Source of the DNA: JBQTIM01 sp052388135
GTDB lineage: Bacteria > Elusimicrobiota > Elusimicrobia > FEN-1173
Assembly (NCBI GenBank): GCA_052388135.1
Contig: JBQTIM010000080.1
Span: forward strand, 1-18,927
DNA length: 18,927 nt
Reading direction: 5' to 3'
Below are positions 1 to 6,025 of the stretch, one piece after another. Position 1 is the first letter of the stretch. The number at the start of each line of letters is the position of its first letter. Under the pieces are notes generated by a model. That model saw only the letters and a list, made by a program, of their open reading frames with translations. It ran no database searches and had not been told where the DNA came from. Made by a program: the position numbers and the translations under genes.

Positions 1-221
1 AGCCGGTCGCCGCGCCGCACCACCTTTTTGCCCAAATGCTCGAGAAGGGCCACCGCCGTCCGGATGTCCTGCAGGCGCGGAACGTTGTCCAGCACGGACT
101 CCTCGTCCGTGAGCAGGGTCGCGAACAGGCACGGCAAGGCCGCGTTCTTGGAGCCCGAGATCCGCACGCTCCCCTTGAGCCGGCGCCCTCCTTCGATGAG
201 AAACGAGTCCAGCCGGATCAT
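1..221 (-). CDS. murA: UDP-N-acetylglucosamine 1-carboxyvinyltransferase, N-terminal fragment (cut by window edge)
   Basis: MurA transfers enolpyruvate from PEP to UDP-GlcNAc, the first committed step of peptidoglycan synthesis in the cytoplasm. Only the first 73 codons are in the window; the gene runs off the left edge. The fragment matches the family N-terminus: a short lead (FLIEGG), then GSVRISGSKNAALP with the substrate-binding Lys25-Asn26 pair, then the ATLLTDEESVLDNVPRLQDI segment. The ATG at 221 fits the usual MurA N-terminus, but no Shine-Dalgarno sequence lies close to it. It is 70 nt downstream of prmC on the same strand. A loopless 12-nt palindrome (224-235) sits 2 nt before the ATG, with a G-rich stretch above it. 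Identity is secure; completeness cannot be judged. Confidence 0.93.
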   Translation of the reverse strand, partial: MIRLDSFLIEGGRRLKGSVRISGSKNAALPCLFATLLTDEESVLDNVPRLQDIRTAVALLEHLGKKVVRRGDR

Positions 222-242
222 GATCCCGCGCGGGAAGCCGCT

Positions 243-274
243 CCCCGCCCTCCCCCGCACGTCCCGCCCTTCCC
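243..274 (-). promoter_or_regulatory. G-rich leader element before murA (G-quadruplex motif on the mRNA strand)
   Basis: The plus strand has six C-runs of three or more (243-246, 248-250, 252-256, 263-265, 267-269, 272-274). The murA sense strand therefore carries six G-tracts with loops of 1, 1, 6, 1 and 2 nt, which fits the canonical G3+N1-7 quadruplex pattern. It lies in the 70-nt prmC-murA gap, about 20-50 nt upstream of the murA ATG. A function in murA expression is inference only; high GC makes such motifs more likely by chance. Confidence 0.4.
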
Positions 275-291
275 GCTTCCGGCTTCACGGT

Positions 292-1161
292 TCATTTCGT
301 TCCTCCCAGAAAACGATTCACGCCGCACAAATCCTTTTTCACCCGGACCTGACGGAACCCCGCCCCCGACAGGAGAGCCGACGCGCGGGCCGCCTGGTCG
401 TGGCCCACCTCCAAATAAATCTTCCCGCCGGGCCGCAGAGCCTTCAGAGCCTGGGGCAGCAGACGGCGCACCAAATCCAAGCCGTCTTCGCCGCCGTCCA
501 GGGCCGGGCGCGGCTCCCTCAAGACCTCGGGGTCCAAGCCGGGAATCACCGCCGCCGGAATGTAGGGAAGGTTGGCGACCACCGCGTCCAGCGTCTCGCC
601 GGCCAGCGGCTCCAGCAAATCCCCCCGGCGGAAGCGTATTCCTTCCACGCCGTGAAGCGCGGCGTTCTCCTCGGCCGCCCGCAAAGCCTCGGAGGAAACA
701 TCCGTGGCCCACACCTCTGCGCCGGGCAGAAATTTCGCCAGGCACACGGCGATGCAGCCGGAGCCCGTGCCCACGTCCGCGAGGCGCAGGGGCTCCGCTC
801 CCGTCCCCTCCCCGCGATCCCGCGTCTCCGACAAAACCCATTCCGCCAATTCCTCGGTCTCGGGCCGGGGGATCAGAACGCGCGGGTCCACGCGGAAGGT
901 CAAGCCATAAAAATCCCATTCGCCCAGGACGTAGGCGAGAGGCTCCCGCGACAGGCGCCGCGCCAGAAGAGCCTCCAGCCGGCCGCGCTGGGCGGAAGAC
1001 AAGACCGCCTCCGCGGGGAACGGCCCCCGGGCCGACAAGCCGGCGGCCGCCGCGGCGAGCTGGCGCGCCTCGAAAGCCGCGTTCTCCACGCCCGCGCCGG
1101 CCAGCCGCTCCGCCGCGCCGCGCGCCGCCTCCTCCACCGCCGGGACCGCCGCGGCCTTCAA
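292..1161 (-). CDS. prmC: Peptide chain release factor N5-glutamine methyltransferase
   Basis: PrmC (HemK) uses S-adenosylmethionine to methylate the glutamine of the GGQ motif in class I release factors. The 289-residue product has the expected layout: a helical N-terminal domain (about 1-80), the family signature LIPRPETEELAE at 96-107, and SAM-binding motif I DVGTGSG at 129-135. The catalytic loop reads NLPY at 197-200 where most PrmC proteins have NPPY. The start is TTG at 1161, overlapping the prfA stop in a TTGA arrangement. A strong Shine-Dalgarno GGAGGAG lies 5 nt upstream inside prfA and supports this start. Its substrate gene prfA is directly upstream and co-translated. The NLPY variant is odd, but the rest of the protein leaves little doubt. 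Confidence 0.93.
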   Translation of the reverse strand: MKAAAVPAVEEAARGAAERLAGAGVENAAFEARQLAAAAAGLSARGPFPAEAVLSSAQRGRLEALLARRLSREPLAYVLGEWDFYGLTFRVDPRVLIPRPETEELAEWVLSETRDRGEGTGAEPLRLADVGTGSGCIAVCLAKFLPGAEVWATDVSSEALRAAEENAALHGVEGIRFRRGDLLEPLAGETLDAVVANLPYIPAAVIPGLDPEVLREPRPALDGGEDGLDLVRRLLPQALKALRPGGKIYLEVGHDQAARASALLSGAGFRQVRVKKDLCGVNRFLGGTK

Positions 1162-2225
1162 ACCGACTCCTCCGCCAGGCGCTGGGCTCTCTCGAACTCC
1201 CAGAGGGACCGGACGATGTCGTCCATGGCCCCTTCCAGGATGCCGGGCAGGTTGTGGAAATTCTCGTTGACGCGGTGGTCCGTCACGCGGTCCTGGGGAA
1301 AATTGTAGGTGCGGATCTTTTCGCTGCGGTCCCCCGTGCCCACCTGGGCGCGCCGCAGATCCCGCCGCTCGGCCTGGGCCTTCTCCAGCTTCATCTGATA
1401 GAGGTTGGAGCGCAAGAGGCTCATGGCCTTGGCGCGGTTCTTGATCTGGCTGCGCTCCTCCTGGCAGGCCACCACGAAGCCCGTGGGGATGTGGGTGATG
1501 CGGATGGCCGACTCGGTTTTGTTCACGTGCTGGCCGCCGGCTCCGGAGGAGCGATAGGTGTCGATGCGGAGGTCCGCCGGGTTGATGTCCACCTCCACCT
1601 CCTCCACCTCGGGCATGACGGCCACGGTGGCCGTGGACGTGTGCACGCGGCCCGAGGCCTCGGTGGCCGGCACGCGCTGCACGCGGTGCACGCCGCGCTC
1701 GAACTTGAAATGCCGGAACGCGTCCCGCCCGCGCACGCTGAAGACGACCTCCTTGAACCCTCCGAGCCCCGTGGGGTGGCTGGAGTAGGGCTCCACGGCG
1801 AAGCCGCGGGCGGCCGCGTAACGGGTGTACATGCGGAAAAGGTCTCCGGCGAAAATCGCCGCCTCGTCGCCGCCGGCGCCCGCGCGGATCTCCACGATGA
1901 CGTTGCGCTCGTCCCGGGGATCGCGCGGGAGAAGCAGTTCTTCCAGTTCCTTCTCCACGGCGGCCTGCCGGACGGACAGCGCGTCCAACTCCTGCCGGGC
2001 CAGCTCCCGCATCTCCCCGTCGTCCCCCGCCTTGAGGGATTCCAGACCCGCCTTGTCCTGCAGCAGTTTTTTGTGCGCCTGTATTTTCAGGTAGAGAGGT
2101 TCCGCCCGCTTGAACTCGCGGGCCGCCTGCTGGTAGGGCTCCGAGCCCACGGACAGCTCCCCGCTCGACAGGCGGGCCTGCAGTTCGCGGTATTTTTTTT
2201 CGGCGGCTTCGTATTTAGGGTTCAT
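1158..2225 (-). CDS. prfA: Peptide chain release factor 1 (RF1)
   Basis: RF1 recognises UAA and UAG in the ribosomal A site and triggers peptidyl-tRNA hydrolysis. The 355-residue product has normal RF1 length. It carries the stop-codon-reading PxT tripeptide as PAT at 186-188 (RF2 would have SPF) and the catalytic GGQ at 230-232 within GAGGQHVNKTESAIR. Gln232 is the expected methylation target of PrmC, encoded immediately downstream. The ATG at 2225 has no Shine-Dalgarno sequence. Only 8 nt separate it from the T-tract of an intrinsic-terminator hairpin that follows rpmE, so how prfA is transcribed and translated is unclear. Alternative in-frame starts further in would cut into the conserved N-terminal helical domain. 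Confidence 0.97.
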   Translation of the reverse strand: MNPKYEAAEKKYRELQARLSSGELSVGSEPYQQAAREFKRAEPLYLKIQAHKKLLQDKAGLESLKAGDDGEMRELARQELDALSVRQAAVEKELEELLLPRDPRDERNVIVEIRAGAGGDEAAIFAGDLFRMYTRYAAARGFAVEPYSSHPTGLGGFKEVVFSVRGRDAFRHFKFERGVHRVQRVPATEASGRVHTSTATVAVMPEVEEVEVDINPADLRIDTYRSSGAGGQHVNKTESAIRITHIPTGFVVACQEERSQIKNRAKAMSLLRSNLYQMKLEKAQAERRDLRRAQVGTGDRSEKIRTYNFPQDRVTDHRVNENFHNLPGILEGAMDDIVRSLWEFERAQRLAEESV

Positions 2226-2233
2226 GGAGGCGT

Positions 2234-2264
2234 AAAAAAACGCGCCCGCCTAAAGGCGGGCGCG
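2234..2264 (-). terminator. Intrinsic terminator between rpmE and prfA
   Basis: A perfect 10-bp GC-rich stem (2241-2250 with 2255-2264) encloses a 4-nt loop. On the minus strand it is followed by seven T residues (2240-2234). It begins 18 nt after the rpmE stop and ends 8 nt before the prfA ATG. This is a textbook Rho-independent terminator for rpmE, and it would also be the 5' leader hairpin of any transcript reading into prfA. Confidence 0.9.
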
Positions 2265-2281
2265 TCGGTCGGAAAGGTCGG

Positions 2282-2659
2282 CTAACGCCCGGCCGGCTGG
2301 GCGGCCTTGGGCTTGCCGGGCTTGGCGCCGCGGGGCTTGTCGGGCGGCGCGGGGCGCGGCGCGTTGCGCAGGATGCGGGCCGTGTCCTTGGCCGATTTCT
2401 TGCCGGCGGGCTTGGGCGCGGCGGCCTTGACCGTCGGCTTGCGCGTCACGGTCTTGCCCTCGGTCTTGGCGTAGCGCTTCTGGAACCGCTCCATGCGGCC
2501 CGCCGTGTCCATCAGCTTCTGGCGGCCGGTGTAGAACGGATGGCAGGCGGAGCAAATGTCCAAACGGATCTTGGGCAGCGTGGAGCGCGTGGTGAAAACG
2601 CTCCCGCAGGCGCAGGTCACTTCGGCCATCTGATAAACGGGGTGGATGCCTTCTTTCAT
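2282..2659 (-). CDS. rpmE: Large ribosomal subunit protein bL31, zinc-binding form with C-terminal basic extension
   Basis: The 125-residue product begins MKEGIHPVY, typical of bL31. It has four cysteines (16, 18, 36, 39) in the arrangement of the zinc-binding form. The L31 core ends near residue 67 (usual family length about 70). It is followed by a tail of about 55 residues rich in Lys, Pro, Ala and Arg (KPAGKK, KPGKPK), probably disordered and RNA-binding. The ATG at 2659 is chosen because it starts the conserved N-terminus and has the Shine-Dalgarno AGAGGA upstream. A longer open frame extends upstream but runs antiparallel-coded junk over the M23 gene. The gene lies between two intrinsic-terminator hairpins. 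The tail could be lineage-specific; its function is unknown. Confidence 0.95.
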   Translation of the reverse strand: MKEGIHPVYQMAEVTCACGSVFTTRSTLPKIRLDICSACHPFYTGRQKLMDTAGRMERFQKRYAKTEGKTVTRKPTVKAAAPKPAGKKSAKDTARILRNAPRPAPPDKPRGAKPGKPKAAQPAGR

Positions 2660-2684
2660 AGTCCTCTGTCCTTTTTGGCGGGTC

Positions 2685-2717
2685 GAAAAAACAAGGCCGC
2701 CGGCGAATGCCCGGCGG
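2685..2717 (-). terminator. Intrinsic terminator after the M23 peptidase gene, directly before rpmE
   Basis: A perfect 7-bp GC stem (2697-2703 with 2711-2717) encloses a 7-nt loop. On the minus strand it is followed by TTG and six T residues (2694-2686). It begins 26 nt after the M23 stop codon. The rpmE ATG is only 26 nt beyond the T-tract, too little room for a separate promoter, so this hairpin may also act as an rpmE attenuator. Confidence 0.85.
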
Positions 2718-2739
2718 ACCGTCCCGCGTGGGAAGATAT

Positions 2740-2769
2740 ATATTAGAACAAAAACTTCTTGGGGTTCAA
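2740..2769 (-). promoter_or_regulatory. rpmE: Candidate promoter for rpmE inside the M23 3' end
   Basis: On the minus strand a TTGAAC box (2769-2764) is followed after 18 nt by TAATAT (2745-2740), in an AT-rich patch (TATATAT) that stands out in this GC-rich DNA. The -10 overlaps the M23 stop codon. A start here would transcribe the 2685-2717 hairpin as part of the rpmE leader. Each box matches consensus at only 4 of 6 positions. Confidence 0.3.
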
Positions 2770-3702
2770 GGAGTTTCCGAACCGGTCGCGCACCTCGAAG
2801 TGCAGGTGGGGGCCGGTGGAAAGCCCGGTGCTCCCGACGCGGCCGATGAACTGGCCCCGGTTCACGCGCTGGCCCGCCGACACGTTGACGCTGGACAAGT
2901 GGCCGTACCATGTCCGCAGGCCGCCCGGGTGCTTGATGATGATGAGCCGCCCGTAGCCGCCGCGCCAGCCGGCGAAAATCACGCGCCCTTCCCGCGACGC
3001 TTTCACGGGGAAGCCGTGGGGTCTGGGCATGTCCAATCCGCTGTGGAACTTGCGGTAGCGGAGGATGGGATGCCGGCGGTAGCCGAACCCCGACGAGATG
3101 AGCCTTTTGCCCCGCGCCCAGGCCACCGGCAGGTCGTAATCCGTGAACCGCAGTCGGGCGTCGGGAACGAAGAGCAGAGTGCCCGGCTCCAGCCAATGGC
3201 CGGACAGCAACGCGACGCCGGGCAGGCGGTTGGCCGCCGCGAACTTTTTCAAAAAATCATCCGACGACTGGTTGTAGCGGCGCGCAATGCCGCGCAGGCT
3301 TTCCGCCGAGCCTTTTTCTTCGCGCACTTGATGGAGCATGCCGCGGCCGTTGTGAATTAAAAGGCTTTTATTGGGAGAAAGATAAACGGACGAAAGCCGA
3401 TTGGTGCTGCGGAGGGAATCCGGCGTGGAGCCGTACTTCCTGGCCAACAGTTCCAGGCTGTCGCCGGGGCGCACTCCGTATTGCCCCACCACGATCCTGC
3501 CCGCGTTGCCCAAAGCCTTGTAAGTGGCGGGCGCGGGGTCCAGGGACGGCGTCTTCCCGGCGATGGAATAGCTTAAAGGAAAAGTGGTCTCCCGGCCGCC
3601 CAGGGCGTCCAGGCGGGTGCTTCCGGTGGGGGCGAGGGCGGCGATCAAGACCGCCAATAGAATCCCCGCCACGAGCAAGTCGATCTGGTAGCGAATTTTC
3701 AC
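2743..3702 (-). CDS. LysM / M23-family peptidoglycan endopeptidase, membrane-anchored
   Basis: The 319-residue product is a murein DD- or glycyl-type metallo-endopeptidase, or a catalytically competent EnvC/NlpD relative, acting outside the cytoplasm. An N-terminal hydrophobic segment (about 8-25) gives a membrane anchor or uncleaved signal. A LysM-like repeat follows (about 71-116, VRPGDSLELLARKYG), then a second weaker one (about 122-180). The C-terminal M23 domain (about 200-319) has zinc ligands His220 and Asp224 (HSGLD) and the HxH pair His299/His301 (PHLHFEV), plus His268 in YGHL. All metal ligands are present, so it should be active. The start is GTG at 3702, without a clear Shine-Dalgarno. 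The gene appears monocistronic, with its own promoter region upstream and an intrinsic terminator downstream. The exact bond cleaved cannot be read from sequence. Confidence 0.9.
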   Translation of the reverse strand: MKIRYQIDLLVAGILLAVLIAALAPTGSTRLDALGGRETTFPLSYSIAGKTPSLDPAPATYKALGNAGRIVVGQYGVRPGDSLELLARKYGSTPDSLRSTNRLSSVYLSPNKSLLIHNGRGMLHQVREEKGSAESLRGIARRYNQSSDDFLKKFAAANRLPGVALLSGHWLEPGTLLFVPDARLRFTDYDLPVAWARGKRLISSGFGYRRHPILRYRKFHSGLDMPRPHGFPVKASREGRVIFAGWRGGYGRLIIIKHPGGLRTWYGHLSSVNVSAGQRVNRGQFIGRVGSTGLSTGPHLHFEVRDRFGNSLNPKKFLF

Positions 3703-3731
3703 AATATAAGGTTAAGCCAAACCGGGTGATT

Positions 3732-3798
3732 TGTCAATACAAATAAGTAGGTGATAAAACATGGACGGCCGGAAGGTTTCCGTATACCTATTATAGCA
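3732..3798 (-). promoter_or_regulatory. Promoter region of the M23 gene in the rho-M23 gap
   Basis: The 142-nt gap 3703-3844 is AT-rich against its surroundings. On the minus strand it has a perfect extended -10, TGCTATAAT (3798-3790), without a good -35. Nearer the gene is a perfect TTGACA (3737-3732), paired with only a weak -10 (TAACCT, 3714-3709, 17-nt spacer). The extended -10 would give a leader of about 80 nt. No convincing intrinsic terminator for rho was found in the gap. Confidence 0.5.
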
Positions 3799-3844
3799 AA
3801 TATCAGGCCCGGAATGCCCCCGAAAAAGCCGCCGCAGGGCCGGC

Positions 3845-5224
3845 CTACTTGTCCATGCTGGAGATTTCCATGGACCGCAGGAAGTCCTTGTTGGATTTGG
3901 TGGCGCCCAGCTTCTCGGTCAGCAGCTCCATGGCGTCCACGGGGGACAGCGGGGAGAGCACCTTGCGGAGGATCCAGGCTTTGTTGAGTTCGTCCTGGCC
4001 CAGGAGCAGCTCCTCTTTGCGGGTGCCGGAACGGTTGATGTCTATGGCGGGGAAGATGCGGCGGTCGGCCAGCTTGCGGTCGAGGTAGACCTCCATGTTG
4101 CCCGTACCTTTGAACTCCTCGAAGATGACGTCGTCCATGCGGCTGCCGGTTTCCACCAGGGCGGTGGCCATGATGGTGAGGCTTCCCCCCTCCTCGATGT
4201 TGCGGGCGGCGCCGAAGAAGCGCTTGGGCCGCTGGAGGGCGTTGGAGTCCAAACCGCCGGACAGCACGCGGCCCGACGAGGGCGTCACCGTGTTGAAAGC
4301 GCGGGCCAGGCGGGTGATGGAGTCCAGCAGGATGACCACGTCCTTGCCGTGCTCGGCCTGGCGCTTGGCCTTCTCGATGACCATTTCCGCCACCTGCACG
4401 TGCCGGTCCGCCGGCTCGTCGAAGGTGGAGGAGATGACCTCGCCCTTCACGCTCCTCTGCATGTCCGTGACCTCTTCGGGCCGCTCGTCGATGAGCAGGA
4501 CGATGAGGTAGATGTCGGGGTGGTTCACGGCGATGGCGTTGGCGATCTTCTGCAAAAAGATGGTTTTGCCCGTGCGGGGCGCCGCCACGATGAGGCCGCG
4601 CTGCCCCATGCCGATGGGGGCCACCAGGTCCAGCACGCGGGTGTTCAACTCCTCTTTTTTCGTCTCCAGGACGATGCGCCTCTGCGGGTAGAGCGGCGTG
4701 AGGTTGTCGAAAAGGGGCCGGGTGTGGATTTGCTCCACGCTGACGCCGTTGATGGCGTGCACCTGGAGCAGGGCGAAGAAACGCTCCTGGTCCTTGGGCG
4801 GCCGCACCTGGCCGGACACCGTGTCGCCCTTGCGCAGGCCGAAGCGCTTGATCTGCGACGGAGAAATGTAGATATCGTCCGGGCCCGGCAAATAGTTGTA
4901 GTCGGGGCTCCGCAGGAAGCCGAACCCGTCCGCCAGGACCTCCAGCACGCCCTGGTCGGTGATGACGCCCGTGCTTTTGGCCTGGGCCTCCAGGATGCCG
5001 GCGATAAGCTCCTGCTTGCGCAGGCCGGAAATGTTGTTGATCTTAAGATCGTTGGCCAGCTTCACCAGCTCCCCCATGGTGGACTTGGTGAGGGCGGCGG
5101 CGTTCATTTGCCTTTGCTGAGAATGGTTGTTGGCCGGTGCGGCGGCCGGCGCGGGTTGGGGCGAGGGCGGCTGCGCGGGCTGGGTGGGCTGGGTGGGCAG
5201 GGTTTGCTGCGGTTGTTGCTCCAT
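3845..5224 (-). CDS. rho: Transcription termination factor Rho
   Basis: Rho is the hexameric RNA-dependent ATPase/translocase that ends transcription of untranslated RNA. The 459-residue product has a Pro/Gln/Ala-rich low-complexity head (1-39), a Rho N-terminal helical domain (about 45-85), and a cold-shock RNA-binding domain (about 88-165, with DGFGFLRSPDYNY). The ATPase core carries Walker A APRTGKT at 215-221, Walker B VILLD at 297-301, the Q-loop VLSGGLDSN around 320-328, and the R-loop GTGNMEVYLDRK around 374-384. The ATG at 5224 is supported by AAGGAG 9 nt upstream. A second ATG at Met40 would give 420 residues, close to E. coli Rho, and has a weaker AAAGG ahead of it. A strong promoter and long leader lie upstream, as expected for an autoregulated rho. 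Confidence 0.98.
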   Translation of the reverse strand: MEQQPQQTLPTQPTQPAQPPSPQPAPAAAPANNHSQQRQMNAAALTKSTMGELVKLANDLKINNISGLRKQELIAGILEAQAKSTGVITDQGVLEVLADGFGFLRSPDYNYLPGPDDIYISPSQIKRFGLRKGDTVSGQVRPPKDQERFFALLQVHAINGVSVEQIHTRPLFDNLTPLYPQRRIVLETKKEELNTRVLDLVAPIGMGQRGLIVAAPRTGKTIFLQKIANAIAVNHPDIYLIVLLIDERPEEVTDMQRSVKGEVISSTFDEPADRHVQVAEMVIEKAKRQAEHGKDVVILLDSITRLARAFNTVTPSSGRVLSGGLDSNALQRPKRFFGAARNIEEGGSLTIMATALVETGSRMDDVIFEEFKGTGNMEVYLDRKLADRRIFPAIDINRSGTRKEELLLGQDELNKAWILRKVLSPLSPVDAMELLTEKLGATKSNKDFLRSMEISSMDK

Positions 5225-5228
5225 GGGT

Positions 5229-5276
5229 TCAGGCTCCTTGGGACGTGCGAGGCGTATTTGTGTGATTTAAAGACAT
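5229..5276 (-). other. Possible short leader ORF upstream of rho
   Basis: In the rho leader an ATG at 5276 opens a frame of 15 codons ending in TGA at 5229-5231, 4 nt before the rho ATG. Its 3' end overlaps the rho Shine-Dalgarno. No Shine-Dalgarno precedes it, so it may be chance. It is listed because E. coli rho has a leader peptide (rhoL) and the placement would allow translational coupling. Confidence 0.2.
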
Positions 5277-5385
5277 TTGGAGGATAAGGGGTTTTTCAAA
5301 ACGAACGAACCCGCCGAAGCGCGCTGCGAATTTCCGTCAAAGAGAGGGATTGCTTTCGGTGCCTTGGGCGGGCCTGTCGGCTGTT

Positions 5386-5413
5386 ATTATACCTTTCTTC
5401 CACATCGTGTCAA
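5386..5413 (-). promoter_or_regulatory. rho: Sigma70-type promoter of rho
   Basis: On the minus strand a perfect -35 TTGACA (5413-5408) and a perfect -10 TATAAT (5391-5386) are separated by 16 nt. The predicted start, near 5379, gives a 5' leader of about 155 nt before the rho ATG. The -35 begins 3 nt after the stop of the upstream VTT-domain gene, so rho can be transcribed both from here and by read-through. Confidence 0.85.
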
Positions 5414-5416
5414 CAA

Positions 5417-6025
5417 TTATTTTTTCCGGGCGCGGGCGGCGGCGCGGCGCTGGAGCACGACGCCCGCCGTCACGGCGGCGGCCACCAGCGCCAGTTGGAC
5501 CGCGAAGATTTCCCCCCGGGCCAGGACGGCTTTTTTCAAGCCCACGGGCCCCGCGAGAAGGAACGTCTGCCAGAGGGAGTGCGCGAAAAAAGTGATCATG
5601 GCCGTCCAGGGCAGGATGCCGAGGAACGTGGCCGACGCGTAGGATTTCCAGGAGATGCCCGACAGGCCCGCCAGGTAATTGGCCGCCAGAAAAGGCGGAA
5701 AACCCGCCAGGCGCACGATGAGCATAGTCCAGAAACCGTAGTCCCGCGAGTAGGCGCGGAACCGCCGCAGGGTTTTCCCGGCGATGCGGTCCACGGCCCC
5801 CTCGCCCAACCGGCGGATGAGGAAAAACGCCCCCAGGGAACCCAGCCAGGCGCCCGCCAGGTTGCAGAGCAGGCCGCCCCAAAACCCGAAGAGCACGCCG
5901 CCGGCCACCGGAAAAAGAGTGATGGGAGCGAAGAAGCACGCCCCCGCGTAGGCCGCCGTGAAGACCGCCGGCGCGGCCGGCTGGCTTTTGAGCCACGCGA
6001 CGGCGGCCGCGGCCTCCTCGATCAT
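5417..6025 (-). CDS. TVP38/TMEM64 family (VTT domain) inner-membrane protein
   Basis: The 202-residue product is a polytopic membrane protein of the DedA/TVP38/TMEM64 superfamily. The glycine-rich core segment, FPVAGGVLFGFWGG at 38-51 continuing to about 70, and the second hallmark, RLAGFPPFLAANYLAG at 105-120, are both present. Hydrophobic stretches lie near 20-45, 46-70, 100-125, 130-158 and 172-192. It ends in a basic tail (RRAAARARKK). The start is the ATG at 6025, which overlaps the symporter stop in an ATGA junction and has GGAG 5 nt upstream. A longer open frame upstream is only a shadow of the symporter gene. Related DedA proteins recycle undecaprenyl phosphate, which would suit the cell-wall context, but the substrate of TVP38-type members is not established. 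Function is therefore unassigned. Confidence 0.88.
   Translation of the reverse strand: MIEEAAAAVAWLKSQPAAPAVFTAAYAGACFFAPITLFPVAGGVLFGFWGGLLCNLAGAWLGSLGAFFLIRRLGEGAVDRIAGKTLRRFRAYSRDYGFWTMLIVRLAGFPPFLAANYLAGLSGISWKSYASATFLGILPWTAMITFFAHSLWQTFLLAGPVGLKKAVLARGEIFAVQLALVAAAVTAGVVLQRRAAARARKK

Noticed and set aside
36..2285. Very long plus-strand open frame (749 codons) antisense to murA, prmC and prfA
   Set aside because: High-GC third positions keep antisense frames open. The translation is Pro/Arg/Gly-rich low complexity, while the minus strand encodes clearly conserved proteins.
3782..3844. Possible intrinsic terminator after rho
   Set aside because: Only a 5-bp GGCCC/GGGCC pairing with a loop of about 26 nt and no T-tract in the right place.
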